Positions 28,134-37,090 are shown, numbered from the stretch's first letter. The stretch is 48,960 bases of DNA from Thermoanaerobaculaceae bacterium (GCA_025456225.1 JALOLB010000006.1:1-48960), one strand, 5' to 3'. Notes: generated by a model not told the origin, from the sequence alone. Program-made: numbers and translations.

Positions 28134-30371
28134 TCACCTGGCGATCGGACCTTCGGGTCCGGCCACGTTCTCACTCGGCTCGACCTGTAGGGCGTCGTCC
28201 CGCAGGAGCAGGCACACCCCGCGCACCGACTCGCGGTCGCCGACCGCGGTCACGACCATCGGCACGATCTCGCTCTCGAACCACGTCTCGAGCTGGCGCG
28301 GGTCGCTGCCGGCCTTCCCGCCGTGCGCCACCAGCCAGGCCGGCACGGCCTCGTCCCAGGTCACCCGCACGTTGCACTCCTGCCGGTAGTGGTCGGCCAG
28401 GGGCTGCAGCAGCCGTTCGACCACCCAGTCGGGCTCGACCCCGGCGACCCGGGTCACGTGGCAGACCACGTCCACGCACGCCGCCAGCTCCCCCTCCAGG
28501 TCGGACCGCTCGGGACCGTTCGGGACGCTCGCCGGCTCGCTGGTCACGAAGCCGATCGTGCGGCCGTGCGCCGCCTCGCGCCCGGCCACGGTCAGCACGC
28601 AGATCGTGTCCGAGAGGTAGACCTTCTTGCCCGACGAGGCGAGCAGGTACCCCTTCTGGAACGCCTGGGCGAGCACCGCCTGCACGGCCGGGTGGGCCAG
28701 GTCCGCGCCCCGGAAGACGACCACCGACCAGGGGCGCTGCCCGAGCTCCAGGTGCAGTTGCAGCGGCTCGTCGTACCCCACGTAGCCGGGTGCGGTGCCG
28801 ACCAGACGGCTCACGTCGGACGGGTGCTGGAGGATCGACATGTCCTGCTCGACGAGCGGGGCGTCGGCGCCGAAGACGTGCTCCGACATGAGCCGGGCCA
28901 GCGCCACGGGTCCGTCCCCCGCCCCCGTCACGACCATCACCAGGTTGGGTCGCGCCGGGTGGAGGTCCATGCTCCGCATGGTGACCCGCAGCCGCTGGGT
29001 GAGCTGGTGAGCGGTCGCGGCATCGACGCCACCCCGTCGGGGCAGGGCCTCCTCCAGCGCCTCCAGCCGGGCGGTCAGCTCGTGGCCGTCCACGGGCACG
29101 CTCACCATGCGGCGCACCACGTCGTGGATGTGCTGGACGCCGATCGAGGGTTGCTCGCGGACCCGCGCCTTCGCCAGGGCGTGCTGGAAGACGTCGATCG
29201 CCTTGTCGGGGAGGTAGCGGTTGCGCATGAAGCGCACCGAGAGGCTCACCGCCGCCTCGAGGGCCGCATCCTCCACCAGGATGCCGTCCTTCTCCTTCGC
29301 CCTGGCGCCCATCCCCTGCAGGATCTCGAGCGTCGCCTCGCGCCCCAGCTCGTTGACCCGGAGCGGCTGGAAGCGGCGCTCGAAGGCGGCGTCCCCGGCC
29401 AGGTAGCGGGTGTACTCGCCATCGGTGGTGGCGCCGATGCACGCCAGGGCGCCGCGCGCCAGCGCCGGCTTGAGGATGTTGGCCAGGTCGTTGGAGGACT
29501 TGCCTCCGGCCCCGGCGCCGACCACGGCGTGGATCTCGTCGAGAAACAGCACCAGGCCCGGCTGCTCGGCCTCGGTGATGAGCTTCTTCATGCGCTCCTC
29601 GAGGGCGCCGACCAGGCCCATGCCCTGCACCAGGTCCGTGGCCTGGAGGGCGAAGATGCGCACGTTGCGCAGGCTCTTCGGCACCTCGCCGCGCACCACG
29701 CGCTGGGCGAGCCCCTCGATGATCGCCGTCTTGCCGACGCCGGCGGGCCCCAGCAGCAGCGGGTTGCGCTTGAAGTCGCGGCACAGGGTCTCGATGACGA
29801 GCTGGGTCTCCTCGTCGCGCCCGATGACCCGCCCGAGGCGCCCGGTCGCGGCCTCGGCCGTGAGGTCCCGGCCCAGGGACTCGAGAGTCGGCGCCGCGGT
29901 GAAGGGCTTCCACGCGGTGGACGGCACCGCCGCGGTGGCCGGCGCCGGGCCTGACGATGGCTTGTCGGTCTCCTTGGCGGCAGGAGGGGGCACGACTGTC
30001 GGTCCGGTGACCGGCTGCCACTGGTCCGCCGTGGGCCGCACCGGCACGCCCGCGAAGGTGGCGGCGGCGGCCACGAGGTCGCGCTCGAACACCCGGCTCT
30101 GGCCGCGCTCGTCGGCGAGCTTCCGGGCCAGGTCCTGGAGCTCGTCCACGGACACGAGCATGCCCGCCTCGCCGCGCGCCGCCTTCTCCGCCACCTCGCG
30201 CCGGAACGCCTGCACGTCCGGCACCAGCACCACCTCGCCGAAGAGCTGCGAGTAGGACCCCATGATGAGGTCGAGAGCGAGGTTGAGGGGCACCCCGCCC
30301 GCCTCCTTGCCGGCCGCCCGGATCTTCTCCCACAGCACCGCGGCACCGGCTGACATCTGCACGTCGCTCAC
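28134..30371 (-). CDS. Clp-family AAA+ protein with a degenerate second ATPase domain
   Basis: A 745-residue ClpA/B-like protein starting at GTG with GAGGGGGG upstream. The N-terminal about 110 residues lack the usual Clp repeat. AAA1 is intact: Walker A GPAGVGKT near 215, Walker B FLDEIHAVVG, and IGATTDGEY. In AAA2 the Walker A site expected from ClpB (GPTGVGKT) reads TGAGDGPV, and Walker [11 protein letters not shown] reads [21 protein letters not shown] is still recognisable, so the fold persists while the second ATPase site is dead. No IGF/IGL loop for ClpP was seen. It lies beside a YbjN-like gene and close to RelA/SpoT. Confidence 0.85.
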   Translation of the reverse strand: MSDVQMSAGAAVLWEKIRAAGKEAGGVPLNLALDLIMGSYSQLFGEVVLVPDVQAFRREVAEKAARGEAGMLVSVDELQDLARKLADERGQSRVFERDLVAAAATFAGVPVRPTADQWQPVTGPTVVPPPAAKETDKPSSGPAPATAAVPSTAWKPFTAAPTLESLGRDLTAEAATGRLGRVIGRDEETQLVIETLCRDFKRNPLLLGPAGVGKTAIIEGLAQRVVRGEVPKSLRNVRIFALQATDLVQGMGLVGALEERMKKLITEAEQPGLVLFLDEIHAVVGAGAGGKSSNDLANILKPALARGALACIGATTDGEYTRYLAGDAAFERRFQPLRVNELGREATLEILQGMGARAKEKDGILVEDAALEAAVSLSVRFMRNRYLPDKAIDVFQHALAKARVREQPSIGVQHIHDVVRRMVSVPVDGHELTARLEALEEALPRRGGVDAATAHQLTQRLRVTMRSMDLHPARPNLVMVVTGAGDGPVALARLMSEHVFGADAPLVEQDMSILQHPSDVSRLVGTAPGYVGYDEPLQLHLELGQRPWSVVVFRGADLAHPAVQAVLAQAFQKGYLLASSGKKVYLSDTICVLTVAGREAAHGRTIGFVTSEPASVPNGPERSDLEGELAACVDVVCHVTRVAGVEPDWVVERLLQPLADHYRQECNVRVTWDEAVPAWLVAHGGKAGSDPRQLETWFESEIVPMVVTAVGDRESVRGVCLLLRDDALQVEPSENVAGPEGPIAR

Positions 30372-30442
30372 GCGTCCCCCCTCGTCACAAAGCTCCGTTG
30401 CAGCCTAGAAGGGCCGCCGTGGTGGTGTCAAGGAAAAACAGT

Positions 30443-30620
30443 GGTCGGTGATCGGTGGTCGGTGATCGGTGATCGGTGGTCGGTGGTCGGTGATCGGTGG
30501 TCGGTGATCGGTGGTCGGTGGTCAGAGGTCAAGTCAGCTCTCCCGGCCGTCCGAGGGTGAAATCAACGATTTCAGCCCCTCCGGGTGGGGGGCGGGGGAA
30601 CCGAGCACCGATCACCGAGC
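30443..30620. repeat. Large heptamer array RTCGGT with inverted partner and inner hairpin
   Basis: Twelve units of GGTCGGT/GATCGGT run from 30443 to about 30526. An inverted set (ACCGAGC, ACCGATC, ACCGAGC) ends the locus at 30600-30620. Between them, TGAAATC-AAC-GATTTCA forms a hairpin, followed by the G-rich flank CCGGGTGGGGGGCGGGGG. It sits between two minus-strand genes and may terminate the upstream transcript. Confidence 0.9.
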
Positions 30621-30625
30621 ACGGC

Positions 30626-32917
30626 CTACTGGACACCGGTCGCATAGGCGGGGGAGACCTGGACGACGCCGGGGATGCTGGCCAGGCGCTCGGACACCTC
30701 GGCGGCGGTGACGAGCTCGGGCAGCTCGAGCCAGATCTCGCCCTCGGCGCTGCCGTCCGGCAAGGCAGCGAGCTGCACGGACTGGGCGTCCAGCTTCATG
30801 CGCACGAGGGCCTCGGCGATGGCCTGCAGCAGCCCGCGCCGGTCCCGGCCCAGGATGCGCAGGTGTGCGAGCTGCCGCCGGGGTGGGTTCTTCCAGCTCG
30901 CCCGCGCCAGCCGGGGCGCGCCCTGCCGCACCATCGGGCGGACGTCCCGGCAGCTCCAGCGGTGGATCGTGGCCCCCCGCTCGGGGGCCGTGAGCGCCAC
31001 GATGTCGTCCCCGAACTCGGGACGGCAGCACTCCGCCAGGCGCACCGGCACGGGATGCCGCAGGCCGGCGATGCTCACCGGCGCCTCGGGGTAGGCCCGC
31101 CGCTGCAGGCGGTCCATGAGAGTCTCCCGGACCCACGACCGGGTCGAGGCCTCGTCCGCCAGGGCCTGGCGGACCTCGAGCAGCGAGATGTCCACCGCCC
31201 CTTCCCTGGCCAGCTCGGCGAGGAGGGCGTCCAGGGCCGCCCGGGGCATGGACGCTGCGAGATGGCCGAAGAGGAAGTCGTAGGAGAGCCGGCCGGTATA
31301 GATCTCGCGGCCCATTTCCTCCTCGCCCGCGAGCCCGAGGGCGTCGAGCAGCCCGCGCACCTCTGGAGCCCGTCCGTCGAGGGGGAGATCCAGACGTCGC
31401 TGGCAGTAGCCGAAGAAGGCGTGCGCCTCGGCCAGGAAGGCGGCCCGCTCGGCGCGACGGAGGGCGCGGCGAAGCGCGAAGCTGGCCCGCGATGTCTTCA
31501 CCCACTCCACACGCTCGTAGGTCGGGCGCACGTCATCGGCGGTCAGGATCTCGACCCGCTGGCCCGACCGCAGCACGCTGCGCAGCGGCCGCACCTCGCC
31601 GTCGATGAGGGCGCCGGCCGCCCGATCCCCGAGGCCGGTGTGGATGGCGTAGGCATAGTCCAGGGCGGTGGCGCCCTGGGGCACCTTGTGGACCTGGCCC
31701 TGGGGCGTGATGACCTCCACCTCCGGAAAGGTGAGCTCGGAGGTCAGCTCGAGCACCTCGCCGCTCTCCCCCTGCAGGTCGTCCAGCAGCTCGTCCAGCC
31801 ACTGGCGGTCCTGCAGGCGCCCGCTGCGGAGCTGCGAGATGACGCCGATGTGGCCGTCCACGTCCATCTCGCGGGTGCGGATGAGAACCTGCACCCGCGG
31901 CAGGGTCGGCCCCGTGCAGATGCTGTGCAGGGACTGGTAGCCGTTGATCTTCGGCGAGTTGATGAAGTCCTTGACCGAGTCCCGCAGGTGCGCGAGCTTG
32001 CGGTGCATGACGTTGAGCGCCCGGTAGCAGGCGTCGGCGTCAGGGACCACCAGGCAGAGGTTGTAGTTGCAGCCGTCGTTGAGACGCTCCGGGCCGGGCA
32101 TCTCGACGCCTGCCGCCTGGTGGATCGAGAAGACGCCCTTGGGGTAAACGCGGAAGCTGCAGGCGATGTGCATGCCGTGCAACTGCTCGCAGATCTCGCG
32201 CGCCTTCTCGGTCAGCTCGCGCTCGATGCGCTTGCCCTCCCGCGCCAGCCACGCCCCAATCACCGCGTAGGCGTCGGGCTGCAGCACCCGCATGACGTGG
32301 TCCTCCATCAGCCGGGCCTGCTTGTAAAACCCCAGGCGGGCGGCGATGGGGATGTAGAACTTGCGCGTCTCCAGCGCGATGAGCCTGCGCTTGTCGTCCG
32401 GGAAGACCTCCAGGGAGCGCACGTTGTCGCAGCGGTCGAAGATCTTGATGATGATGGTGCGCAGGTCGGTGGTGGCAGTGGAGCGCAGGAGCTTCACCAG
32501 CGTCGCGAGCTTGGGGTCGGCCGACGGCGCCACCTCCTGGCGCTGCAGCTTGGTGAGCCCCTCGACGATGACCGCCACCTCGGAGCCGAAGTTGGAGGCC
32601 AGCATCGGCTCGGTGACCCGCAGGCTGCCGCGGGCATCCTCGATGCAGTCGTGCAACAGGGCCGCCGCCACCGAGACGTCGTCCATGCGGTGCTCGGCAC
32701 ACGAGGTGGCCACCGCCAGGGGGTGGACGATGTAGGGCTCGTTGCCCTCCAGGCGGCGCTGGAGGCGGTGCACGTCGCTCGCGAGGTCGAAGGCGCGACG
32801 GATGAGGTCGAGGTCGGGGTCCGGATGGGTTTCGGCAACCCGACTCAGGATGACGTCGAGCTGCGCGGCCTGGGAGTGGACCGGCTCCTGGGTGCCTGTA
32901 TGGTCATCGTCGTCCAT
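30626..32917 (-). CDS. RelA/SpoT-family protein, likely hydrolase with degenerate synthetase
   Basis: About 763 residues from ATG 32917 (MDDDDHTG). The HD hydrolase domain is intact: PYIVHPLAVA, His89-Asp90 with Glu93-Asp94 (LLHDCIED), and FDRCDNVRSL. The synthetase domain keeps NGYQSLH, but the YDLLAFRII-type segment reads CNYNLCLVV and the EVQIRT segment reads VQVLIRT, so residues needed for (p)ppGpp synthesis appear replaced. TGS (VEVITPQGQVHKVPQGATALDYAY, shown by its start VEVITPQG) and a C-terminal ACT domain (RDRRGLLQAIAEALV) follow. It is probably a SpoT-like hydrolase or sensor. The ATG 57 bases upstream has no ribosome site. Confidence 0.85.
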   Translation of the reverse strand: MDDDDHTGTQEPVHSQAAQLDVILSRVAETHPDPDLDLIRRAFDLASDVHRLQRRLEGNEPYIVHPLAVATSCAEHRMDDVSVAAALLHDCIEDARGSLRVTEPMLASNFGSEVAVIVEGLTKLQRQEVAPSADPKLATLVKLLRSTATTDLRTIIIKIFDRCDNVRSLEVFPDDKRRLIALETRKFYIPIAARLGFYKQARLMEDHVMRVLQPDAYAVIGAWLAREGKRIERELTEKAREICEQLHGMHIACSFRVYPKGVFSIHQAAGVEMPGPERLNDGCNYNLCLVVPDADACYRALNVMHRKLAHLRDSVKDFINSPKINGYQSLHSICTGPTLPRVQVLIRTREMDVDGHIGVISQLRSGRLQDRQWLDELLDDLQGESGEVLELTSELTFPEVEVITPQGQVHKVPQGATALDYAYAIHTGLGDRAAGALIDGEVRPLRSVLRSGQRVEILTADDVRPTYERVEWVKTSRASFALRRALRRAERAAFLAEAHAFFGYCQRRLDLPLDGRAPEVRGLLDALGLAGEEEMGREIYTGRLSYDFLFGHLAASMPRAALDALLAELAREGAVDISLLEVRQALADEASTRSWVRETLMDRLQRRAYPEAPVSIAGLRHPVPVRLAECCRPEFGDDIVALTAPERGATIHRWSCRDVRPMVRQGAPRLARASWKNPPRRQLAHLRILGRDRRGLLQAIAEALVRMKLDAQSVQLAALPDGSAEGEIWLELPELVTAAEVSERLASIPGVVQVSPAYATGVQ

Positions 32918-32990
32918 GCTGAGACCCGCCCGCCACCGGTGCGTCGCTGCCGGGGTCTCTCGATAATACCCCATGGGTGCAGAAGCAAGG

Positions 32991-33102
32991 GGGAGAGGGA
33001 AGAGGGGAGAAGGGAGAGTGAAGAAGAGACTCCGAGCCCGCTGCCGATGGTATTGCCCTCCCCTCTTCCCTCTCCCCTCTTCCCTGGGTGGGGGGTGGGG
33101 GC
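32991..33102. repeat. Paired inverted heptamer blocks, GGGAGAG / CTCCCCT
   Basis: The left block (32991-33018) is GGGAGAG, GGAAGAG, GGGAGAA, GGGAGAG. The right block (33058-33085) is CTCCCCT, CTTCCCT, CTCCCCT, CTTCCCT. The G-rich flank GGGTGGGGGGTGGGGGC follows and runs into the stop codon of the next minus-strand gene. The blocks can pair over four units each. Confidence 0.9.
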
Positions 33103-34481
33103 TACGCGGCGGGGGGCGGCAGGCGGGGGTCGGTGCGGCGGATGATGTCGCTCACCCGCTGCTGGTTGAAGCCTCCGAATCCCTGGTTGCGCTCGATGTT
33201 CTCGAGGTGCGAGCCGACCGCTCCCGAGGCGGCGAAGCGCCCGAGCGCCGCGTCATCCACTGCCCCCATCCGGCGCAGAATCTCCAGGCGCTCCGGCGTC
33301 ACGCCCCAGCGCTCCCCCTCGGTGAACGCCTGGCGCAGGAAGGGGAAGTCCGAGAACGGCGCCATCACGCCGACGCCGTGGCGGGTGAGACCGGCGGTGG
33401 CCGCGTCGAACGCCAGGCGCGCGGCCACGTGGTGTAGCCCGGCCGCCAGCATCGACTCGCCGTGAAGCGCGCACCAGAGCCCGATCGTGCCCAGCTCCCG
33501 CCGTCTCTCGAGACCCACGTGCCCGAAATCGCCCTCGATCTCCTCGGGCGAGAGGTCGACGTCCGCGAACACCGCCAGCTCGCAGGCCGGTTGCGCCATC
33601 ACCTGTGCCCCCCAGCCCGCCTCGCTGCCGGCGTAGAACCGCTCCCGCGGCACGAACCCCAGCGTCTCGAGGATCGCGATGAGGGTCGGGAAGTGCTCGC
33701 GCGAGCTGCGGAAGGTGTGGTGGTCGTGGTTCGCCCAGCCGAAGCCGAGCTGATCCTGCCGCTCCCGTTGCACCCGGCCGGCGTGGTTCCGCCGCGCCCA
33801 GTTGGCGCGCTCGACGGCGAAGACCGCCCAGGCAGCGCGGTCCTGCCCGAGCTCGTCGACGAGTCGCCGCGCCAGCGCCAGCGTCTCGGCCATGGCCGCC
33901 CCGACATCCAGACCCTGGCGCAGCCGGGCCTGCCACCGCTCCATGCCGCCGAGCAACGCGATGGCGCGCTCCGGCGCCTCGGCGACCGGCACGAAGCCGG
34001 TGCAGCCGCGGCGTTCCACCGCGGTGATCTCGACGCTCTCCCCCGCCCACACCCGAGCCACCCGCAGGGGCGCCAGGGGCGAGCCGGCCGTCTCGGCGGC
34101 GATCTCCTGGGCGGCCAGGAAGGCGGCGATGCGCTCCACCTTGAGGCCGACCCCGAGCACCTGCCCGGCCGGGGCGTTGCCCTGGCGCAGCAGCACCGCC
34201 GGCAGCACCGCTCCCGGGTGCCGGTACGCCGTGTCGCCGCCGGCCGTCTCGTCCCCGCTCGCCTCGAAGCCCGCCGCGACGAGTCGCTGGCGCGGCTGGG
34301 TGCCGTCGCCGATCACCAGGTGATCCACCAGGTCCGGAAGGCGGAGCCAGGCCGTCTCGAACGCCGCCAGCTCCAGCGCCACCAGGGGCGGCGCCACGCC
34401 CAGCAGCTCCTGCCACCAGCCATCGACCAGCGCGTCCGCCGCCGGCTGGCACTCCCACACGGATGTGATGCGTCGGCTCAT
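33102..34481 (-). CDS. Conserved-looking protein of unknown function (459 aa)
   Basis: I do not recognise the family. The protein is soluble, with Ala-rich helices and a histidine cluster in WANHDHHTFRSSREHF, followed by LIAILETLGFVPRERFYAG. This looks like the start of a vicinal-oxygen-chelate/glyoxalase-like metal-binding unit. FADVDLSPEEIEGDFGHVGL and LWCALHGESMLAAGLHH add further His and acidic residues that could complete a metal site. The C-terminus (NQGFGGFNQQRVSDIIRR) ends at the repeat flank. It is divergent from creB with an 82-bp gap. An oxygenase or lyase is possible but not demonstrable. Confidence 0.6.
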   Translation of the reverse strand: MSRRITSVWECQPAADALVDGWWQELLGVAPPLVALELAAFETAWLRLPDLVDHLVIGDGTQPRQRLVAAGFEASGDETAGGDTAYRHPGAVLPAVLLRQGNAPAGQVLGVGLKVERIAAFLAAQEIAAETAGSPLAPLRVARVWAGESVEITAVERRGCTGFVPVAEAPERAIALLGGMERWQARLRQGLDVGAAMAETLALARRLVDELGQDRAAWAVFAVERANWARRNHAGRVQRERQDQLGFGWANHDHHTFRSSREHFPTLIAILETLGFVPRERFYAGSEAGWGAQVMAQPACELAVFADVDLSPEEIEGDFGHVGLERRRELGTIGLWCALHGESMLAAGLHHVAARLAFDAATAGLTRHGVGVMAPFSDFPFLRQAFTEGERWGVTPERLEILRRMGAVDDAALGRFAASGAVGSHLENIERNQGFGGFNQQRVSDIIRRTDPRLPPPAA

Positions 34482-34563
34482 CGCCCTGCCCCCCTGCGTG
34501 CGGCGACGGTATCACCGCCCTCCAGCCGCCCGCAATCCCCGGGATGTGGCACACTTCGCCATC

Positions 34564-35256
34564 ATGCGACCCCGGGTGCTGATCATCGAGGACGAGCGCG
34601 CAGTGGCCGACGGCATCGTCTACGCCCTGCGCACCGACGGGTGCGAGCCGCTGTGGGCGCCGACCGGTGGCCAGGGGCTGGCGCTGCTGGCCGAGGGCGA
34701 CGTGGCGCTGGTGGTGCTGGACGTGGGCCTCCCCGACTGCAACGGCTTCGACCTGTGCCGCCAGATCCGCCACGGCCACGACGTGCCGATCATCTTCCTC
34801 ACCGCCCGCAACGAGGAGATGGACCGGGTGGTCGGGCTCGAGATCGGCGCCGACGACTACGTCACCAAGCCTTTCTCCCCGCGCGAGCTGTCGGCCCGGG
34901 TGCGGGCCGTGCTGCGCCGCGCCCGCGCCCACCCCCCGGCGGCGCCCGACCAGGGCGCTCCCGCCCTGCCCTTCGAGGTGGACTCCCGGCGCCGGAGCAT
35001 CGCCTTCTTCGGGCACCCGCTCGACCTCACCCGCACCGAGTTCCGCCTCCTCGAGGTGCTGCTCCGGCACCCGGGGTGGGTGTACTCCCGCGAGCAGCTC
35101 ATGGAGCTGGTGTGGGATGACCCGGGCAGCGCCGTGGACCGCACCGTGGACAGCCACGTCAAGTCGCTGCGCGCCAAGCTGCGGGCGATCCGTCCCGCGT
35201 CGGAGGCGATCCTCACCCACCGCGGGCAGGGCTACTCGCTGCAGGAGCGCTGGTGA
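34564..35256 (+). CDS. creB: CreB-like OmpR-family response regulator
   Basis: A 230-residue response regulator. The receiver has acidic residues Glu9, Asp10 and phospho-acceptor Asp53 (VVLDVGLPD), LTARNEEMDRVVGLEIGADD and KPFSPREL. The winged-helix output domain has LTRTEFRLLEVLL, DRTVDSHVKSLRAKLRAI and THRGQGYSL. The sequence follows E. coli CreB closely in these stretches. The start is ATG 34564, giving a normal receiver. It overlaps creC by 4 bp. In enterobacteria CreBC responds to carbon and envelope state; the regulon here is unknown. Confidence 0.88.
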   Translation: MRPRVLIIEDERAVADGIVYALRTDGCEPLWAPTGGQGLALLAEGDVALVVLDVGLPDCNGFDLCRQIRHGHDVPIIFLTARNEEMDRVVGLEIGADDYVTKPFSPRELSARVRAVLRRARAHPPAAPDQGAPALPFEVDSRRRSIAFFGHPLDLTRTEFRLLEVLLRHPGWVYSREQLMELVWDDPGSAVDRTVDSHVKSLRAKLRAIRPASEAILTHRGQGYSLQERW

Positions 35257-36722
35257 GCATCAAGCTGCGTATCTTCCTGGGGTTCTTCATCTTCCTCGCG
35301 GTCGGCCTGGCCCTCCTGGCGTACTGGCTGCTCAAGGACATCCGCCCGCAGCCGCTCAAGGCCACCGAGGAGTCGCTGGTGGAGACCTCGACGCTGCTCG
35401 CCAGCCTGGTGGAGCAGGGGTCCACCGCCGGACGCCTCGACCTGCAGCCCCTGCGCGCGGCCGTCGAGGGCGCGCTCGGCCGGGAGATCGAGGCCCGCAT
35501 CTACGAGCTCGACAAGTCGGGGCTCAGCCTGCGGGTCATCGCCACGAACGCGACCGGGGTCGTGCTCTACGACTCCGAGGGCGGCCGCGCCGTGGGCGAG
35601 AACTATGCGAGCTGGAACGACGTGGGCCGCACCCTCAAGGGGCGGTACGGGGCCCGCGCGACCCGCTCGGACCCCGGCGACTTCTACTCCACGGTGCTCT
35701 TCGTTGCGGCCCCGGTGCGGGTCGGGGGCGAGATCGCGGGATGCGTCTCGGTGGGCAAGCCCGTGGCCTCCCTCAAGCTCTTCATGACCAACGCCAGCCG
35801 GCAGGTCATCGCCGCCACCCTGGTGGCGCTCCTGATCGCCGCCGCCGCCAGCCTCGCCATCGCGACCTGGATCACCATCCCGCTGCGCCGGCTCGGCGCC
35901 TACGCGGAGGCCGTGGGTCGGGGCCAGCGCCCGCCCCTTCCCGCGCTGGGCCGGGGGGAGATCGCCACCCTCGGCCGCACCTTCGAGGGGATGCGCGACG
36001 CTCTCGAGGGCAAGCGCTACGTGGAGAGCTACGTGCGCGCTCTCACCCACGAGATCAAGGGGCCGCTCTCGGCGATCCGCGCCGCCGGCGAGCTGCTCGA
36101 GGAAGAGAGCATGCCGCCCGAGGACCGCCGGCGCTTCGTCGCCAACATCCGCAGCGAGTGCACGCGGCTCCAGACCCTCATCGACCGCCTGCTCGAGCTC
36201 GCGGCCGTGGAGGCGCGCAAGACCCTCGGCACCGCTTCACCCGTCGACATGGCGGAGCTCGTGCGCGAGGTCCTGGACTCCGCGACCTCCCTGGCGCACC
36301 GCAAGGGAGTCGTGCTGGAGAACGCGACGCCGGTCCTTCCGGCAGTCGTGGGCGATGCCCTGCTGCTGCGGCAGGCCCTCTTCAACCTCGTGCTCAATTC
36401 CATCGCCGCCACCTCCACCGGCGGCCGCATCACCATCGGCGCGCAAACCGACCAGCGGAGCGTCACCCTCACCGTCAGCGACACCGGCCCCGGCGTGCCG
36501 GCCTACGCCCTGCCGCGGGTGTTCGACCGTTTCTACTCCCTCACGCCCACCGCCAATGGCACCCCGGGCAGCGGGCTCGGTCTGCCGTTCGTGCGCGAGG
36601 TGGCGCTGCTGCACGGCGGCGAGGCGCGCCTCGAGAACCGCCCCGAGGGCGGCGCCTGTGCCACCCTCCGGCTGGCCCTTCGCCCCCCCCGCGCTCCCGC
36701 CCGGTCGAAAGTCGAGAGTTGA
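35253..36722 (+). CDS. creC: CreC-like sensor histidine kinase
   Basis: A 489-residue membrane kinase: TM1 at about 7-29, a periplasmic sensor of about 145 residues, TM2 near 176-205, HAMP, the H-box with His266 (LTHEIKGPL), and an HATPase ending in DRFYSLTPTANGTPGSGLGL. The periplasmic motifs VVLYDSEG, NYASWNDVGRTLKGRYGAR and VAAPVRVGG ... VSVGKP match CreC, which supports the assignment over other kinases. It starts with GTG overlapping the creB stop. The last five codons and the stop codon come from a heptamer array (ends ARSKVES). Confidence 0.88.
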   Translation: MSIKLRIFLGFFIFLAVGLALLAYWLLKDIRPQPLKATEESLVETSTLLASLVEQGSTAGRLDLQPLRAAVEGALGREIEARIYELDKSGLSLRVIATNATGVVLYDSEGGRAVGENYASWNDVGRTLKGRYGARATRSDPGDFYSTVLFVAAPVRVGGEIAGCVSVGKPVASLKLFMTNASRQVIAATLVALLIAAAASLAIATWITIPLRRLGAYAEAVGRGQRPPLPALGRGEIATLGRTFEGMRDALEGKRYVESYVRALTHEIKGPLSAIRAAGELLEEESMPPEDRRRFVANIRSECTRLQTLIDRLLELAAVEARKTLGTASPVDMAELVREVLDSATSLAHRKGVVLENATPVLPAVVGDALLLRQALFNLVLNSIAATSTGGRITIGAQTDQRSVTLTVSDTGPGVPAYALPRVFDRFYSLTPTANGTPGSGLGLPFVREVALLHGGEARLENRPEGGACATLRLALRPPRAPARSKVES

Positions 36723-36991
36723 GAGTCGAGAGTGAAGAGCCCCCGCCCACCGCGCGAGACCAGTTGAGAGTTGAAAGGCGAGAGTCGAGAGCAGGGAGCC
36801 CCCGCCCACCTGGCCGCCCGGTCGAGAGTTGAGAGTCAAGAGTCGAGAGTGATCCACCCCCGCCCGCCCGGTGCGGCACGACTGACACTCTCCACTCTCA
36901 GCTCTTGACTCTTGACCGGCCGGGTGGAGGCGAACACTCTCGACTCTCAACTCTCGACCGGGCGGGTGGGGGCGGACACTCTCGACTGTCA
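36704..36991. repeat. Composite heptamer locus, GTCGAGA family, three direct and three inverted blocks
   Basis: Direct blocks begin at 36704, 36763 and 36821 (GTCGAGA, GTTGAGA, GTCAAGA variants), separated by C-rich linkers such as GCCCCCGCCCACC. Inverted blocks (ACTCTCG, ACTCTCA, ACTCTTG variants) begin at 36887, 36936 and 36978, separated by G-rich linkers. Most blocks are four units. The locus starts inside the end of creC and fills most of the gap to 37091. Confidence 0.92.
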
Positions 36992-37002
36992 TCGCCACGC
37001 GC

Positions 37003-37031
37003 TTGCGATGCCAGTGGCGCCGCCGTACGAT
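37003..37031 (+). promoter_or_regulatory. Candidate promoter of the catabolic operon
   Basis: TTGCGA at 37003-37008 and TACGAT at 37026-37031 are 17 bp apart, between the repeat locus and the first gene. AGAAGGAG precedes the ATG at 37091. Confidence 0.5.
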
Positions 37032-37090
37032 GGCCGGGTGTCTTCAAAGACCACCCCCCGCACGCATCGACGTGCCAGAAGGAGTAGCCG

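Noticed and set aside
36704-36991. CRISPR array
   Set aside because: Repeat units are 7 bp, without 25-40 bp repeats or unique spacers, and no cas genes are nearby.
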